DNA of 37,088 bases from positions 1-37,088 of the forward strand of contig QZKU01000106.1 in NCBI GenBank assembly GCA_003598085.1. The letters are read 5' to 3'. The stretch comes from Candidatus Abyssobacteria bacterium SURF_5. GTDB taxonomy: Bacteria > Abyssobacteria > SURF-5. The first letter of the stretch is position 1. Every line of letters begins with the position of its first letter. Of the stretch, positions 17,006-26,158 are shown in pieces. Under the pieces are notes generated by a model, which did not search any database, had not been told where the DNA came from, and saw only the letters and a list, made by a program, of their open reading frames with translations. The translations under genes were made by a program, and so were the position numbers.

Positions 17006-18940
17006 ATGAAGAAATCCGCAAGAACGAAGAACCAGCTTTTGGAAGAAATACACTCCCTCAAAGCTCGTCTGGCGCATCTGGAGCAAACGCAGAGCGAATG
17101 TCAGGATGCCGCCAAGGGGCTTCGAGAGGAAAGCGAAAAGGCCCAGAGGTATATTGGCATAGCAGAAGTCATGTTTCTGGCTCTCGATGCTGAGGGAACG
17201 GTGACGTTTGCGAACAGAAAGACGTGTGAAGTCTTGGGATATGAGAAAGAGGAGATCCTGGGCAAGAATTGGTTTGACCATTTTCTACCGGAAAGCATCA
17301 GAGAGGACGCGAAGACGGCCTTTCAAAAGTTACTTGTGCGAGATACAAGGCAGGTTGAGTATCATGAGAATAGCGTCTTGAGCAAGAACGGCGAGGAGCG
17401 CGTTGTCGCGTGGCATAATGTAATCCTTACGGATGAAGCAGGCGCCGTTACTGGAATCCTTTGTTCGGGACAAGATGTCACTGAGCACAAACGAGTCGAG
17501 AAGTTGCTGGAGAAACGGACGAGGGAATTAGTAGCCCATAGCAAGCAGATTCAATGCCTGTTCGGCATTTCTCGGCTTGTTGAGCAGCCAGATAGCTCGT
17601 TGGCGACAATATTGCAGGGCACAGTCGAGCTTATTCCTGCAGGCCTGCGGTATTCAGAACTTGCCTGCGCGCGAGTGATACTGGATGACAAGGAATACAG
17701 GACCCCCAATTTCGCAAAGAGCAAATGGAAACAGGCGCGAGACATCATGGCGCATGGCGACCGAATCGGCTCATTAGAGATTTATTATCCGGAGGACGAG
17801 CTGAAAGAGACCGAAAAGCCGTTCGCCAATGAAGAGAGAGATCTCGTCAATGCCATAGCCGAACGGTTGGGAAGTATTATTGAGCGCGCGCGAATCGAGG
17901 AAGCGCTTGAGGCCGAGCGAAGGCAACTCATTTCAATGTTCGACAGCCTGGATGAGGTGGTTTACGTCGCCGATCCGGCTACGCACGAAATTCTCTATAT
18001 GAACTCTCCGGCAAGAGAGCAATGGGGGGTGGGCGTCGGAGAAAAATGTTATCGCGTGCTACAAAACCTCGATTCCCCCTGCCCGTTCTGCACGAATGAT
18101 CGCATTTTTGGCGAGAACATCGGCCAGCCATACGTATGGGAGTTCCAAAACCCGGTCAATCGGCACTGGTACCACTGCATCGACAGGGCCATCCGCTGGC
18201 CCGATGGGCGCATGGTCCGCTTCGAAATGGCCATAGACATCACCGAACACAAACTTGCGGACTTGCAGATTCAGGCCCTCTCTTCGAAAGTGATACAAGC
18301 CCACGAGATGGAACGGAAGCTGGTTGCGCAGGATATCCATGACAGCGTTGGGGCCGGCCTGGCCACCATCAAATACAGCCTCGAGCGGCAGGTCATGAGC
18401 ATGGATGAAGGCGCTGTTCCTGACCAGGCGTCCTTCAAACAAATCATTGCGACCCTCCAGCGAACTATCGAGGAATCCCGCAGAATTTCTACAAACCTGA
18501 GGCCGTCCATACTGGATGATTTAGGACTTTTGCCGACGATAAGCTGGCTGTGTCGGGAATTTCAGGCGGTTTACTCTACCATCCATATTGATAGACAAAC
18601 CGACGTGCAGGAGAACGAAATCGGCGAGCCTTTAAAGATAGTGATCTTAAGAATCCTGCAAGAGGCGCTGAATAACATTGCCAAGCACAGCGGAGCAAGC
18701 TTGGCTCATCTTTCTCTCTCAAAAACCCCCGGCGGAATTGAGCTGACTATCCGGGACAACGGTATCGGATTCGACCCTCAGGCAGTGAAGAAGGATATCA
18801 CCTTGAGCAGCGGCCTGGGGCTTGCCAGCATGAAGGAACGCGCCGAACTCTCGGGGGGAGCATTTCGCGTCGAGTCGGTCGTAGGCTCGGGAACCCGCAT
18901 CAGAGCGATCTGGCCAAACGAAGAAGGAGCTATTTCGTAA
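17006..18940 (+). CDS. Soluble NarL-type sensor histidine kinase (PAS-GAF-PAS-HisKA_3)
   Basis: A 644-residue kinase without membrane helices. The order is coiled coil (about 5-45), PAS (about 48-165, ending GQDVTEHK), GAF-like domain (about 185-300), second PAS (about 310-422), HisKA_3 and HATPase (about 535-640). The second PAS contains CPFC (in SPCPFCTNDR), a Cys pair that could bind metal or respond to redox. The phospho-accepting His is His445 in AQDIHDSVGAGL; the HATPase shows EALNNIAKHSGA, DNGIGFD and GLGLASMKERAE. Kinases of this class pair with LuxR-type regulators, and one is encoded tail-to-tail just downstream, overlapping by 11 bp. The start has GGAG upstream. Confidence 0.92.
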   Translation: MKKSARTKNQLLEEIHSLKARLAHLEQTQSECQDAAKGLREESEKAQRYIGIAEVMFLALDAEGTVTFANRKTCEVLGYEKEEILGKNWFDHFLPESIREDAKTAFQKLLVRDTRQVEYHENSVLSKNGEERVVAWHNVILTDEAGAVTGILCSGQDVTEHKRVEKLLEKRTRELVAHSKQIQCLFGISRLVEQPDSSLATILQGTVELIPAGLRYSELACARVILDDKEYRTPNFAKSKWKQARDIMAHGDRIGSLEIYYPEDELKETEKPFANEERDLVNAIAERLGSIIERARIEEALEAERRQLISMFDSLDEVVYVADPATHEILYMNSPAREQWGVGVGEKCYRVLQNLDSPCPFCTNDRIFGENIGQPYVWEFQNPVNRHWYHCIDRAIRWPDGRMVRFEMAIDITEHKLADLQIQALSSKVIQAHEMERKLVAQDIHDSVGAGLATIKYSLERQVMSMDEGAVPDQASFKQIIATLQRTIEESRRISTNLRPSILDDLGLLPTISWLCREFQAVYSTIHIDRQTDVQENEIGEPLKIVILRILQEALNNIAKHSGASLAHLSLSKTPGGIELTIRDNGIGFDPQAVKKDITLSSGLGLASMKERAELSGGAFRVESVVGSGTRIRAIWPNEEGAIS

Positions 18941-19586
18941 CAAGCCCTTTGTCTATCGCAAGTTTAGTCAAGGCCGACGAATTGTGGAGATCGAGCTTTT
19001 TCATAATGTTAGCCCGATGTTTTTCCACAGTTTTCACACTGATACAAAGATAATCGGCAATCTCCTTGTTTTTATAGCCTTCCCCGATCAGCTTGAGCAC
19101 TTCTCTTTCTCGATGCGTTACGGTTTCCCATGAAGAGCCGGTCTTTAGCGGTTTTTTCCCTTCCAGATATCCTTCCAGAACCTTGTCCGCGATACCCGGA
19201 CTGATATAACGCTTCCCAGACAAAACACCTCTTATGGCCGTCAATAGTTCAGCGTGATTGGCATCCTTCAGGCAATATCCGTCTGCGCCCGCCTGGAATA
19301 CCTCGAGCACGTACTCCTCGTATTTGTGAACGGTTAACACAAGGATTTTCGTTTCGGGAGATTGCCGCTTGATATCCCGGATGGCTGCGATCCCGTTCAT
19401 TTTGGGCATCGCGATGTCGAGCAGAATGAGGTCCGGAACGGACTCTTCCACGCATTTGATGGCTCCGAAACCGTCTTCCGCCTCTCCGACCACCTCGAGA
19501 TCATCGCTCTTCTCCAGAAGGGCGCGCAATCCTTCCCGCAGTATCGTCTGGTCTTCAGCAATGACAATCTGTCTCTTTTCTGTCAT
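18930..19586 (-). CDS. NarL/FixJ-family response regulator
   Basis: A 218-residue regulator. The receiver (1-120) has Asp57 in LLDIAMPKMNG, acidic pair ED near 11-12, Thr in VLTVHK and Lys in CLKDA. The LuxR/GerE helix-turn-helix (about 150-212) shows THREREVLKLIGEGYKNKEIADYL and VSVKTVEKHRANIMKKL-type helices. It should bind DNA as a phosphorylated dimer. It is convergent with, and overlaps by 11 bp, the gene of the HisKA_3 kinase that is its likely partner, an unusual arrangement compared with the common head-to-tail operon. Confidence 0.94.
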   Translation of the reverse strand: MTEKRQIVIAEDQTILREGLRALLEKSDDLEVVGEAEDGFGAIKCVEESVPDLILLDIAMPKMNGIAAIRDIKRQSPETKILVLTVHKYEEYVLEVFQAGADGYCLKDANHAELLTAIRGVLSGKRYISPGIADKVLEGYLEGKKPLKTGSSWETVTHREREVLKLIGEGYKNKEIADYLCISVKTVEKHRANIMKKLDLHNSSALTKLAIDKGLVTK

Positions 19587-19763
19587 CGCGCGATCCCGCT
19601 AAAGACAAATCTTCCACCCACCACACCGGGTCCCAAATAAATATTCATCCCGCCGGCTGAAAAGTACTTCGGTATGTACAGCGAAATAATGTTTTCACCT
19701 ACTATATCATGCTTTCAGAGGTCTGGTAAAGTTTATCTTGGAATTGCGAAAGGAATCCCGACG

Positions 19764-20132
19764 ATGAAAGCTCTGATTGTTGAGGACAGCGCGGCATTTC
19801 GCGAAATGACACGGAACATGTTGATGGCGAGGTTCCCATTCATGCGTATTTCCGATGCGGCAAATGCGGTGGAGGCCCTGAGAGAGCTGGCAAGGGACTG
19901 CCCCGATTTCATCCTCATGGACATCAGACTACCCGGAAAAAACGGGCTCGAACTGACAAGGGAAATCAAAGCGCTATATCCCCGTGTCGCTGTCATCATC
20001 CTCACCAGTTACGATTTTCCCGAATATCGAGAGGCCGCAAAAAGGTTCGGCGCCGATTACTTTCTTGTAAAAGGCACGGCGAGAACAAATGAAATCCTTT
20101 CGTCCATCGATTCCATAGTATCGCCTGAATGA
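19764..20132 (+). CDS. Stand-alone receiver domain protein
   Basis: Using the ATG at 19764 (AAAGGA upstream), this is a 122-residue CheY-like protein with ED at 7-8, phospho-acceptor Asp53 in LMDIRLPGKNG, Thr in ILTSYD and Lys in LVKGT. The Pro that usually follows this Lys is Gly. There is no output domain. It is divergent from the NarL-type regulator and 31 nt upstream of glgC, so it may be co-transcribed with glgC or take part in the neighbouring phosphorelay. An in-frame start at 19674 would add 30 poorly conserved residues. Confidence 0.85.
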   Translation: MKALIVEDSAAFREMTRNMLMARFPFMRISDAANAVEALRELARDCPDFILMDIRLPGKNGLELTREIKALYPRVAVIILTSYDFPEYREAAKRFGADYFLVKGTARTNEILSSIDSIVSPE

Positions 20133-20163
20133 AGATTTCGACTCAATAGGGGGAGGTTCCATC

Positions 20164-21483
20164 ATGAATTCGAGGGAGGTTTTGGGCGTGATTCTTGCCG
20201 GCGGCGCTGGACAACGTTTGTACCCTCTGACCAAAGAGCAAGCCAAGCCGGCCGTTGTGTTCGGCGGGACATATCGCCTCATTGATTTCACGTTGAGCAA
20301 CGCAGTGAACTCGAATATCCGGCACATATTCATCCTCTCTCAGTACAAATCCGATTCGCTGCACCGACATATCCATTCCGGCTGGAATTTATTTGCTTCG
20401 GAATTGGACGAATTCATCACGATACTCCCCCCGCAGCAGCGGATCAACGACCAATGGTACTCCGGGACCGCCTCGGCCGTTAGACAAAACCTGTATTCAA
20501 TCAATGGATTCAGGCCGAAATATGTCCTCATCCTCTCGGCCGATCACGTGTATAAAATGGACTACGCGAAGATGCTCGACTACCACAAGAAAATGGGCGC
20601 CGAGATCACGGTCGGCGCCATCGAGGTGCGCCCGGAGGACACCCACCGATTTGGCATTTTGCAGGTGGACGCAGATCAAAGGATCACCGACTTTGTCGAG
20701 AAGCCCAAAAATTTGACGGCATGCCGAAACGGAGGTTGTCCCGTGGCCTCCATGGGAATCTACCTGTTTAACATCGACGCGCTGAACGATGTTCTCGCCC
20801 GGGATATAAAGGAAGAACTTGAGAACGATTTCGGAAAGGATATCATTCCGTCCGCCCTGCGCACACGCCGCATTCATGCATATCAGTTTATCGATGAAAA
20901 CAAGAAAAGGGCGAAGTATTGGAGGGACGTGGGGACGATCGACTCCTACTGGGAAGCCAACATGGACCTGGTCGCAGTCGACCCGGAATTCAACCTGTAT
21001 GATTCGGACTGGCCCATAAGAACGTATCACCCGCAATATCCTCCCGCGAAAACCGTGTTTGCGGGAGGAAAAGATGGAAGGCGTGTCGGACTTGTCCTGG
21101 ATTCGATTATTTCAAACGGATGCATCATCAGTGGCGGACGCGTGCAAAACTCCGTGCTTTCATTTGGAGTAAGGGTAAACAGCTATGCAGACATCTCCCA
21201 GTCGATCTTGATGGAAGGAGTAAGAGTAGGTCGCTCTGCCAAGATCCGGCGTGCAATTATTGGGAAGAATGTCATCATTCCTCCCGGCGCACTGATCGGA
21301 TATGATTGGGCTGAGGATCGGAAACGGTTTACTGTTTCGGAGAACGGGGTTGTGGTCGTCCCGGAGGAAACGATTATTCGTCCAGCCTCGCTGGCAGCCG
21401 AACTGGGAAGGAGTTCGGGCTTGTCACATGTTGTCTCGGCGCCTTTCAAGAAACGGGAAATTGCCTCTATCCTTCCCTCTTAA
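20164..21483 (+). CDS. glgC: Glucose-1-phosphate adenylyltransferase (ADP-glucose pyrophosphorylase)
   Basis: A full-length GlgC (439 aa) that makes ADP-glucose from glucose-1-phosphate and ATP, the committed step of bacterial glycogen synthesis. The N-terminal nucleotidyltransferase motif is LAGGAGQRLYPLT, followed by AKPAVVFGGTYRLIDF. A glucose-1-phosphate-binding FVEKPK is present, and the C-terminal left-handed beta helix begins near residue 300. A GGGGAGG ribosome site stands 8 nt before the ATG. No other glycogen gene is in the window; instead, glgC is flanked by two receiver-only proteins, suggesting a link between storage and a signalling cascade. Confidence 0.96.
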   Translation: MNSREVLGVILAGGAGQRLYPLTKEQAKPAVVFGGTYRLIDFTLSNAVNSNIRHIFILSQYKSDSLHRHIHSGWNLFASELDEFITILPPQQRINDQWYSGTASAVRQNLYSINGFRPKYVLILSADHVYKMDYAKMLDYHKKMGAEITVGAIEVRPEDTHRFGILQVDADQRITDFVEKPKNLTACRNGGCPVASMGIYLFNIDALNDVLARDIKEELENDFGKDIIPSALRTRRIHAYQFIDENKKRAKYWRDVGTIDSYWEANMDLVAVDPEFNLYDSDWPIRTYHPQYPPAKTVFAGGKDGRRVGLVLDSIISNGCIISGGRVQNSVLSFGVRVNSYADISQSILMEGVRVGRSAKIRRAIIGKNVIIPPGALIGYDWAEDRKRFTVSENGVVVVPEETIIRPASLAAELGRSSGLSHVVSAPFKKREIASILPS

Positions 21484-21609
21484 AGCTTTGCTGCAAATCG
21501 AAAAGTGCATCGATCCCGGAAGGGTTCCAAAGAGATATTAATCAGCAGCGCGCGCATGATGACGCATGGGAAAAGACGAGGGATGCCGGTGTCGGCGAAG
21601 GGGGAAAAA

Positions 21610-22044
21610 GTGAGAATTATGGAGGCAGCGCACAGCGTACTTCTTGTGGACGATGACAGGAAGTTTCGCGAAGCAATGAAAAAGACCTTTCAGAACGCCG
21701 GTTATGCAGTGACCTCTGCCAATGATGCTCAGAAGGCCCTGGATCTTCTCTCCGAGGATGCTTTTGACCTTATCATTTCCGAGGTGAAAACGCCAAGTCT
21801 TGATGGAATGGAACTCATGAGAGAAATCGTTAGAAAAAGAATCAAGGTTTCCGTCATTTTCGTCACGGCCTATGGCGAGGTCGAATCATACTTGGACCTG
21901 ATGAATATGGGTGCTTTTGAATATCTTCATAAGCCGGTCAATGAACCGGAAATTTTACATCTCGCCAAATCCGCTGTGGAGAGGAGCGGCATTAGCCGGA
22001 TGGATACCCATGGTTCCATAAAAGGAGCTGCCACTTCTTCATGA
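21610..22044 (+). CDS. Receiver-like protein with Glu in place of the phospho-acceptor Asp
   Basis: A CheY-like fold with acidic cluster DDD, conserved Thr in FVTAYG and Lys-Pro in LHKPV, so it is a real receiver. At the phosphorylation site the sequence is LIISEVKTP: Glu (codon 21781-21783) replaces Asp. Glu often mimics the phosphorylated state, so the protein may be constitutively active or signal by binding alone. There is no output domain. The start is uncertain: GTG 21610 has a close G-rich site, and ATG 21583 and ATG 21619 are alternatives. It follows glgC by about 125 nt. Confidence 0.82.
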   Translation: MRIMEAAHSVLLVDDDRKFREAMKKTFQNAGYAVTSANDAQKALDLLSEDAFDLIISEVKTPSLDGMELMREIVRKRIKVSVIFVTAYGEVESYLDLMNMGAFEYLHKPVNEPEILHLAKSAVERSGISRMDTHGSIKGAATSS

Positions 22045-22332
22045 TGAGCGGATAAAGAATGTCACCAGGCTTATGAAGAAGTCGCGACGAGCCCAGTTAG
22101 GGAAAAGAGAGATGCGAATTCGATGAGCTGTTTCTCACGCTCACAGAGCGCATACCAATCGGCGAAAACATCTATCCATTTTCGCTCGAGTTTCAAAAAA
22201 TCAGGCAGCCAACACGGCCCACCAATAGAATCACCCGAAAGACCACGCGGGGAATGGAGCCTGCCTTCGAAAACCTTGTTGTGTTTCTTTGCGCCTTGTC
22301 GATATGGGTCTGCGCTTCTTTGCGCGAATCTG

Positions 22333-23553
22333 CTACAGCAGCGACGCTCCCTTCAATGCCAGCACGCCGTTTTCGCCGTCCTCGATCATCGAGGCGCGCG
22401 CGTCGCGGAACATTTTCTCGATCACGTATTCCTTGCTCAATCCGTTCCCGCCGAAGATCGTGATCGCTTCGCTCGCGACGTGGAAGGCGGTCTCGGTGCA
22501 CAATACTTTTCCCGCAATCGCATGCTGGAGCGAGCCCGGCGGGTTAAGCACGTTGTAGCGCGACAAGCGCCGCACGTAAGCGCGCGCGGCCTCGCACTTC
22601 ACGAACATATCGAACAACTTCAGCTTGACGTTCTTGTGCTCGAAGATGGGGACTCCGCCCTGCACGCGCTCCTTGGCGTACTTGAGCGATTCATCGTAGG
22701 CCGCCTGCGCAAGTCCAGCAAACAACGCCGCCATCCCGCTGTTGGCGCCGGTGAGAATGCTCTGCCCCATGTAGGTCCCCATGTCCGGGTCCGCTACGAA
22801 CATGAATTTCTTCGGCAGCCTCACTTCTTCAAAAAAGATTTCGCCCTGATTCAGCGCGCGCTGCCCGATCTTGTTCAGGGGCTTGCCCTTCGTTATCCCC
22901 GGCAGATCGAGCGGAACGATCGCGATGCCGGTGCCGCCCATCCCCCTCTTGGAATCCAATCCCAGATGCAGAACGGCATGCGTCGCAATCGTGCCATTGC
23001 TCACCCAGGCCGCCTTCTGGCCGTTCAAGATGTATTCGTCGCCCTTGAGAACCGCTTTCACCGATGGCCCGCATTTTGGGTCTTCCGAACCGGCAAGAAT
23101 CCAGTCCGACCCGTGCTCGGGCTCGGTCAACGCCCAGCAGCCGATCATTTCCGCCTTCGAGTCCTCGCAGTAGTCACGCGCCAACTGCTGCAGTTCCGGC
23201 TCCTGCGACATTGCGGCGAACCGAAACGGGAAATTGCTGACGCCGAACGAGATCGCGAGCCCGGGATCGCCATAACCCATCTGCTCCGCGATCAGAACGC
23301 CGGTCAGCGGATCACGCTCCCCTTGCAGGCCGCCGAGTTCCTTCGGGATCGACGCCTTGTGCAGCTCCAACTCGCGCACCTTCCGGTAAACGTCCCACAG
23401 AACCGAATCCTCGGCGATCACGTCGGCCGGATCGGAAAGCTTGTCCAATTCGATTCCGGCCGGCCGCATGACTTCCATCGCGAACCGCCGCGACATCTCC
23501 TGGACCGCCCGCTGCTCCTCGTCAATCCTGTCGTCCAGTTCCAGATAGCCCAT
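22333..23553 (-). CDS. Acyl-CoA dehydrogenase, Asp at the usual catalytic Glu position
   Basis: A 406-residue flavin acyl-CoA dehydrogenase: N-terminal helical domain, middle beta domain with CWALTEPEHGSD (about 149-160), and C-terminal helical domain with the ITIFGGNGLSKEY motif. It oxidises an acyl-CoA to enoyl-CoA and passes electrons to an electron-transfer flavoprotein, which is not encoded here. In the C-terminal motif the family's usual IYEGT reads IEDGE, placing Asp392 (codon 22378-22380) where the catalytic base Glu normally is. AAGGAG precedes the ATG. The substrate chain is unknown. A long open frame on the opposite strand over this gene is a shadow. Confidence 0.92.
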   Translation of the reverse strand: MGYLELDDRIDEEQRAVQEMSRRFAMEVMRPAGIELDKLSDPADVIAEDSVLWDVYRKVRELELHKASIPKELGGLQGERDPLTGVLIAEQMGYGDPGLAISFGVSNFPFRFAAMSQEPELQQLARDYCEDSKAEMIGCWALTEPEHGSDWILAGSEDPKCGPSVKAVLKGDEYILNGQKAAWVSNGTIATHAVLHLGLDSKRGMGGTGIAIVPLDLPGITKGKPLNKIGQRALNQGEIFFEEVRLPKKFMFVADPDMGTYMGQSILTGANSGMAALFAGLAQAAYDESLKYAKERVQGGVPIFEHKNVKLKLFDMFVKCEAARAYVRRLSRYNVLNPPGSLQHAIAGKVLCTETAFHVASEAITIFGGNGLSKEYVIEKMFRDARASMIEDGENGVLALKGASLL

Positions 23554-23894
23554 TTTCTCAACTCCTTTTTGAGGGTCTCAAGGGCTGCCCCTGTTCCACC
23601 ATGATCATCCGTCGCGATCAAAAGGGACACGCCCGCCCCGCCGCCCTTGCTGGGTTTACAAGCTGGTCAGGTGCGCCTAATCATATATCGATTCGACCGA
23701 AAAAGACAAATCCTTCCACACAAAGAAATCAGCATCGCCAGATGCGGGCTCTTACTTAACTGATGTAAGGGCGGGTTTCAAACCCGCCCCTACGATCCGG
23801 GTTATCCGTTAACTGCCGTACGATTCGGATGAGACGCTGTCGTGTGCCGAGGACACATTTGTCCGCAGCTTGCGCCCCTGCAAATGAAATTCTC
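23554..23894. other. Intergenic region containing a 27-bp palindrome
   Basis: 341 nt without a gene, between the acyl-CoA dehydrogenase start and the stop of the dehalogenase-like hydrolase. It contains one copy of the GGGCGGGTTT palindrome (23766-23792). I see no strong promoter. Confidence 0.5.
23766..23792. repeat. 27-bp dispersed palindrome, copy 1
   Basis: Arms of 13 bases around one central base, with core GGGCGGGTTT and its complement; one arm position is mismatched. A nearly identical palindrome lies at 28673-28699. It is intergenic and can form a strong hairpin, like REP elements. Confidence 0.75.
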
Positions 23895-24731
23895 TCAATA
23901 GCTGAGCAAAAACTCCCTGACCAGCCGAACCGTCGCCGCCGGAGCATCCTCCCACAGAAAATGGCCGGCGTCAGGCAACACATGGAGTTCGGAATTCGCA
24001 ATCTGCTGGTTGAAAAGGTGCGCTGCGGCTGCGGGAATGAATATGTCGTTCTCGCCCCAAATGATCAGCGCCGGACATTTGAGCGCTTGTAGTCTGCCCT
24101 CGTACGGCCTGATCTTGTCAAAATCGCCCGAGCGGTACAGCGCCAGCTTCGAGTATCTGCGTTCCTTCGTAGAAAATGTTTTCCAGTATTCAGCCACCGC
24201 CTCATCCGAGAGCGAGGCATTCGCCGCTCTCATAACCTCGCGAAAATCATCGAACGTAAGCGCATCCATCCATGCTTCGCCCTCACCATCGGTCCGCCAT
24301 ATCTTCGCGAGAGAATGCCACGCGTCATTACCTACGGGAAAGAAGCCGGTATCGCTTATTATCAGCCGCCGCAGATTTTTCTCGCGATGCGGATGATCGA
24401 ACAGCCAGCGGAACCCGATGAGTCCGCCCCAGTCGTGCAGCGCGAGGCTGAATGGCCCCAACCCGAGCGCCGCGGCAAAATCCTCGACGAACTGCTCCAA
24501 ATCCTCCCACGTGCCCGCGCGCGGGCCGAGTTCCGAATGGCCCTGCCCGGGCAAGTCGGGCGCAATCACTGTGCAAATATCTCTCAGACCTTCGCCAACA
24601 TGACGCCACAGATAGGACGATGTGGGATTGCCGTGCAGGCACAAGAGCGCGTCTCCCGTTTTTTCTCCCCAGATTCGATACGAAACTCTCGCTCCGAGAA
24701 TCTCGATCGACCGCATGTCAGATAGTGTCAT
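23895..24731 (-). CDS. Haloalkane-dehalogenase-like alpha/beta hydrolase
   Basis: A 278-residue hydrolase with the haloalkane dehalogenase hallmarks. HGNPTSSYLWRHV is near residues 33-45, and Asn35 and Trp101 could serve as halide-stabilising residues. The nucleophile is Asp100 in LHDWGG, an acid Asp lies in IWGENDIFIP, and the base is His257 in DAGHFLWED. An Asp nucleophile separates it from esterases; epoxide hydrolase remains possible, but the SYLWR and HDWGG pair favours dehalogenase. No signal peptide. GAAGGAG precedes the ATG. It is the last gene of the anSME-sulfatase cluster (50-nt gap), so the three may act on one type of exogenous compound. Confidence 0.85.
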   Translation of the reverse strand: MTLSDMRSIEILGARVSYRIWGEKTGDALLCLHGNPTSSYLWRHVGEGLRDICTVIAPDLPGQGHSELGPRAGTWEDLEQFVEDFAAALGLGPFSLALHDWGGLIGFRWLFDHPHREKNLRRLIISDTGFFPVGNDAWHSLAKIWRTDGEGEAWMDALTFDDFREVMRAANASLSDEAVAEYWKTFSTKERRYSKLALYRSGDFDKIRPYEGRLQALKCPALIIWGENDIFIPAAAAHLFNQQIANSELHVLPDAGHFLWEDAPAATVRLVREFLLSY

Positions 24732-24781
24732 CGCTCGCTCCTTCGCAACCTACTTTCTCATGATCGGGACCGCCAAATCCT

Positions 24782-26143
24782 TTAGCTGTACGCGTTCTTC
24801 GGCGTGTAATCGAGCGGAGCGCCCGGCGGAATGGGCGGCTCTTTCTGCACGCTCTCGTTGAACTGGATGAGCAGCAGCCCCATGTGGAAAGCCACCCACG
24901 AATGCAGGTGCGGATAGTTCAGCGGCTTGCGCTCCTTCGGGTCCACGATCAGATTCACCAGGTTCGGATTCGGTATCGGCATCGCCGGGTCGGTGTAGTA
25001 GCGCTGCTCCATCAATTTCACCTTGAAGTTCTGCCATTTCGCGCCGTACAGCGTGGGACCGTTCCAGAAGAGGAAGCCTTCGCGGTTCGAATTCTCCTGT
25101 TTGCCTTCGAAGAACGCGCGCTGGTCGATGCCGTCGATGATGCGGTCGGACGGTACCTGGCAGCCGGCCCAGTTGAGCAGCGTGGTGAACATATCGGTGA
25201 TGTGAACGATCTCGTTGCTCTGACCGCCCGCGGGCACCTTCCCCGGATATCGGATCAGGCACGGCGTCCGTAATGAGCCCTCCATGCCGGTGAAATACGA
25301 GCCGTCGAAAAAGCCCGCCGTGCCGCGCCAGGGCTCAAGCTCTTCGGGGCCGTTGTCGCCGGAGAATACGATTATGGTGTCATCGGTGATCCCGAGCGCA
25401 TCCAGGTAATCCAGCAGGTCGCCGAAATCGGAATCGAGTTCGAGCATCGAATCGGCATAATCGTCGTTGCCGGTCTTCCCCTCGAATTCACGCCGCGGGA
25501 CCGTCGGCAGATGCATCATCGAATGATTGAAATAGAGGAAGAACGGCTTTTGGGCTTCGACGCTCTGCCTCAGGAACGCCTTCGCGCGGCTCATGTATTC
25601 GAGGTCGATATCCCGGCGCGCCTCGAGCGTCAGTTGCCGGACCGCCTCGATATCGCCGCCTTTCTTGCCTTCGAGAATATACGACATGGGGTCGCGCCTC
25701 GGGTCGTACCACGGGTCGTCCGGCCACAGGCACTCGTCGTAACTGCGCGGAATGCCGTACCACTCGTCGAATCCGTGATCGATCGGCCAGCGCCCCTTTT
25801 CGGCGCCGATGTGCCATTTGCCGTAACATGCGGTCGCATAGCCGGCCTCCGAGAGAATATCGCCCATCGTGCGCTCCCAAGCGACTATGCCGGTTCCCGT
25901 TCCCGCCAGCGCGACGGTATGCGTGCCGGAGCGGATCGAGTAGCGGCCGGTCATCAGAGCCGAGCGGGTGGGCGTGCATTGGGCCTCGGGCGCAAAATTG
26001 AGCAGCTTCAGGCCTTCGGAAGCAAATCGGTCGAGTCGGCGGGTCTCGGCGCCGCGAAGTATGCCGCCGCCGTAGCATCCGAGCTCGCCGAAGCCCAAAT
26101 TATCACACAAGACGTAAACAATGTTGGGGCGCATTTGATCCAT
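24782..26143 (-). CDS. Cys-type arylsulfatase-family sulfatase
   Basis: A 453-residue sulfatase with the formylglycine site C-T-P-T-R at Cys56, in EAQCTPTRSALMTGRYSIRSG. In the Cys-type consensus this Cys must be oxidised to formylglycine, here by the upstream anSME. A second metal-site region is FSGDNGPEE. The first metal motif is CDNLGFGELG: the usual Asp-Asp is Asp14-Asn15, seen in one known sulfatase subgroup. There is no signal peptide, so hydrolysis of a sulfate ester would take place in the cytoplasm after uptake. The start follows a purine-rich site in the 15-nt gap after the maturase. The substrate is not predictable. Confidence 0.92.
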   Translation of the reverse strand: MDQMRPNIVYVLCDNLGFGELGCYGGGILRGAETRRLDRFASEGLKLLNFAPEAQCTPTRSALMTGRYSIRSGTHTVALAGTGTGIVAWERTMGDILSEAGYATACYGKWHIGAEKGRWPIDHGFDEWYGIPRSYDECLWPDDPWYDPRRDPMSYILEGKKGGDIEAVRQLTLEARRDIDLEYMSRAKAFLRQSVEAQKPFFLYFNHSMMHLPTVPRREFEGKTGNDDYADSMLELDSDFGDLLDYLDALGITDDTIIVFSGDNGPEELEPWRGTAGFFDGSYFTGMEGSLRTPCLIRYPGKVPAGGQSNEIVHITDMFTTLLNWAGCQVPSDRIIDGIDQRAFFEGKQENSNREGFLFWNGPTLYGAKWQNFKVKLMEQRYYTDPAMPIPNPNLVNLIVDPKERKPLNYPHLHSWVAFHMGLLLIQFNESVQKEPPIPPGAPLDYTPKNAYS

Positions 26144-26158
26144 TCTCTCTCCTCTCCT

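Noticed and set aside
22123-23604. Long open frame on the plus strand (493 codons)
   Set aside because: It lies over the minus-strand acyl-CoA dehydrogenase, has no recognisable domain and is Arg/His-rich, as expected of an antisense shadow of a G+C-rich gene.
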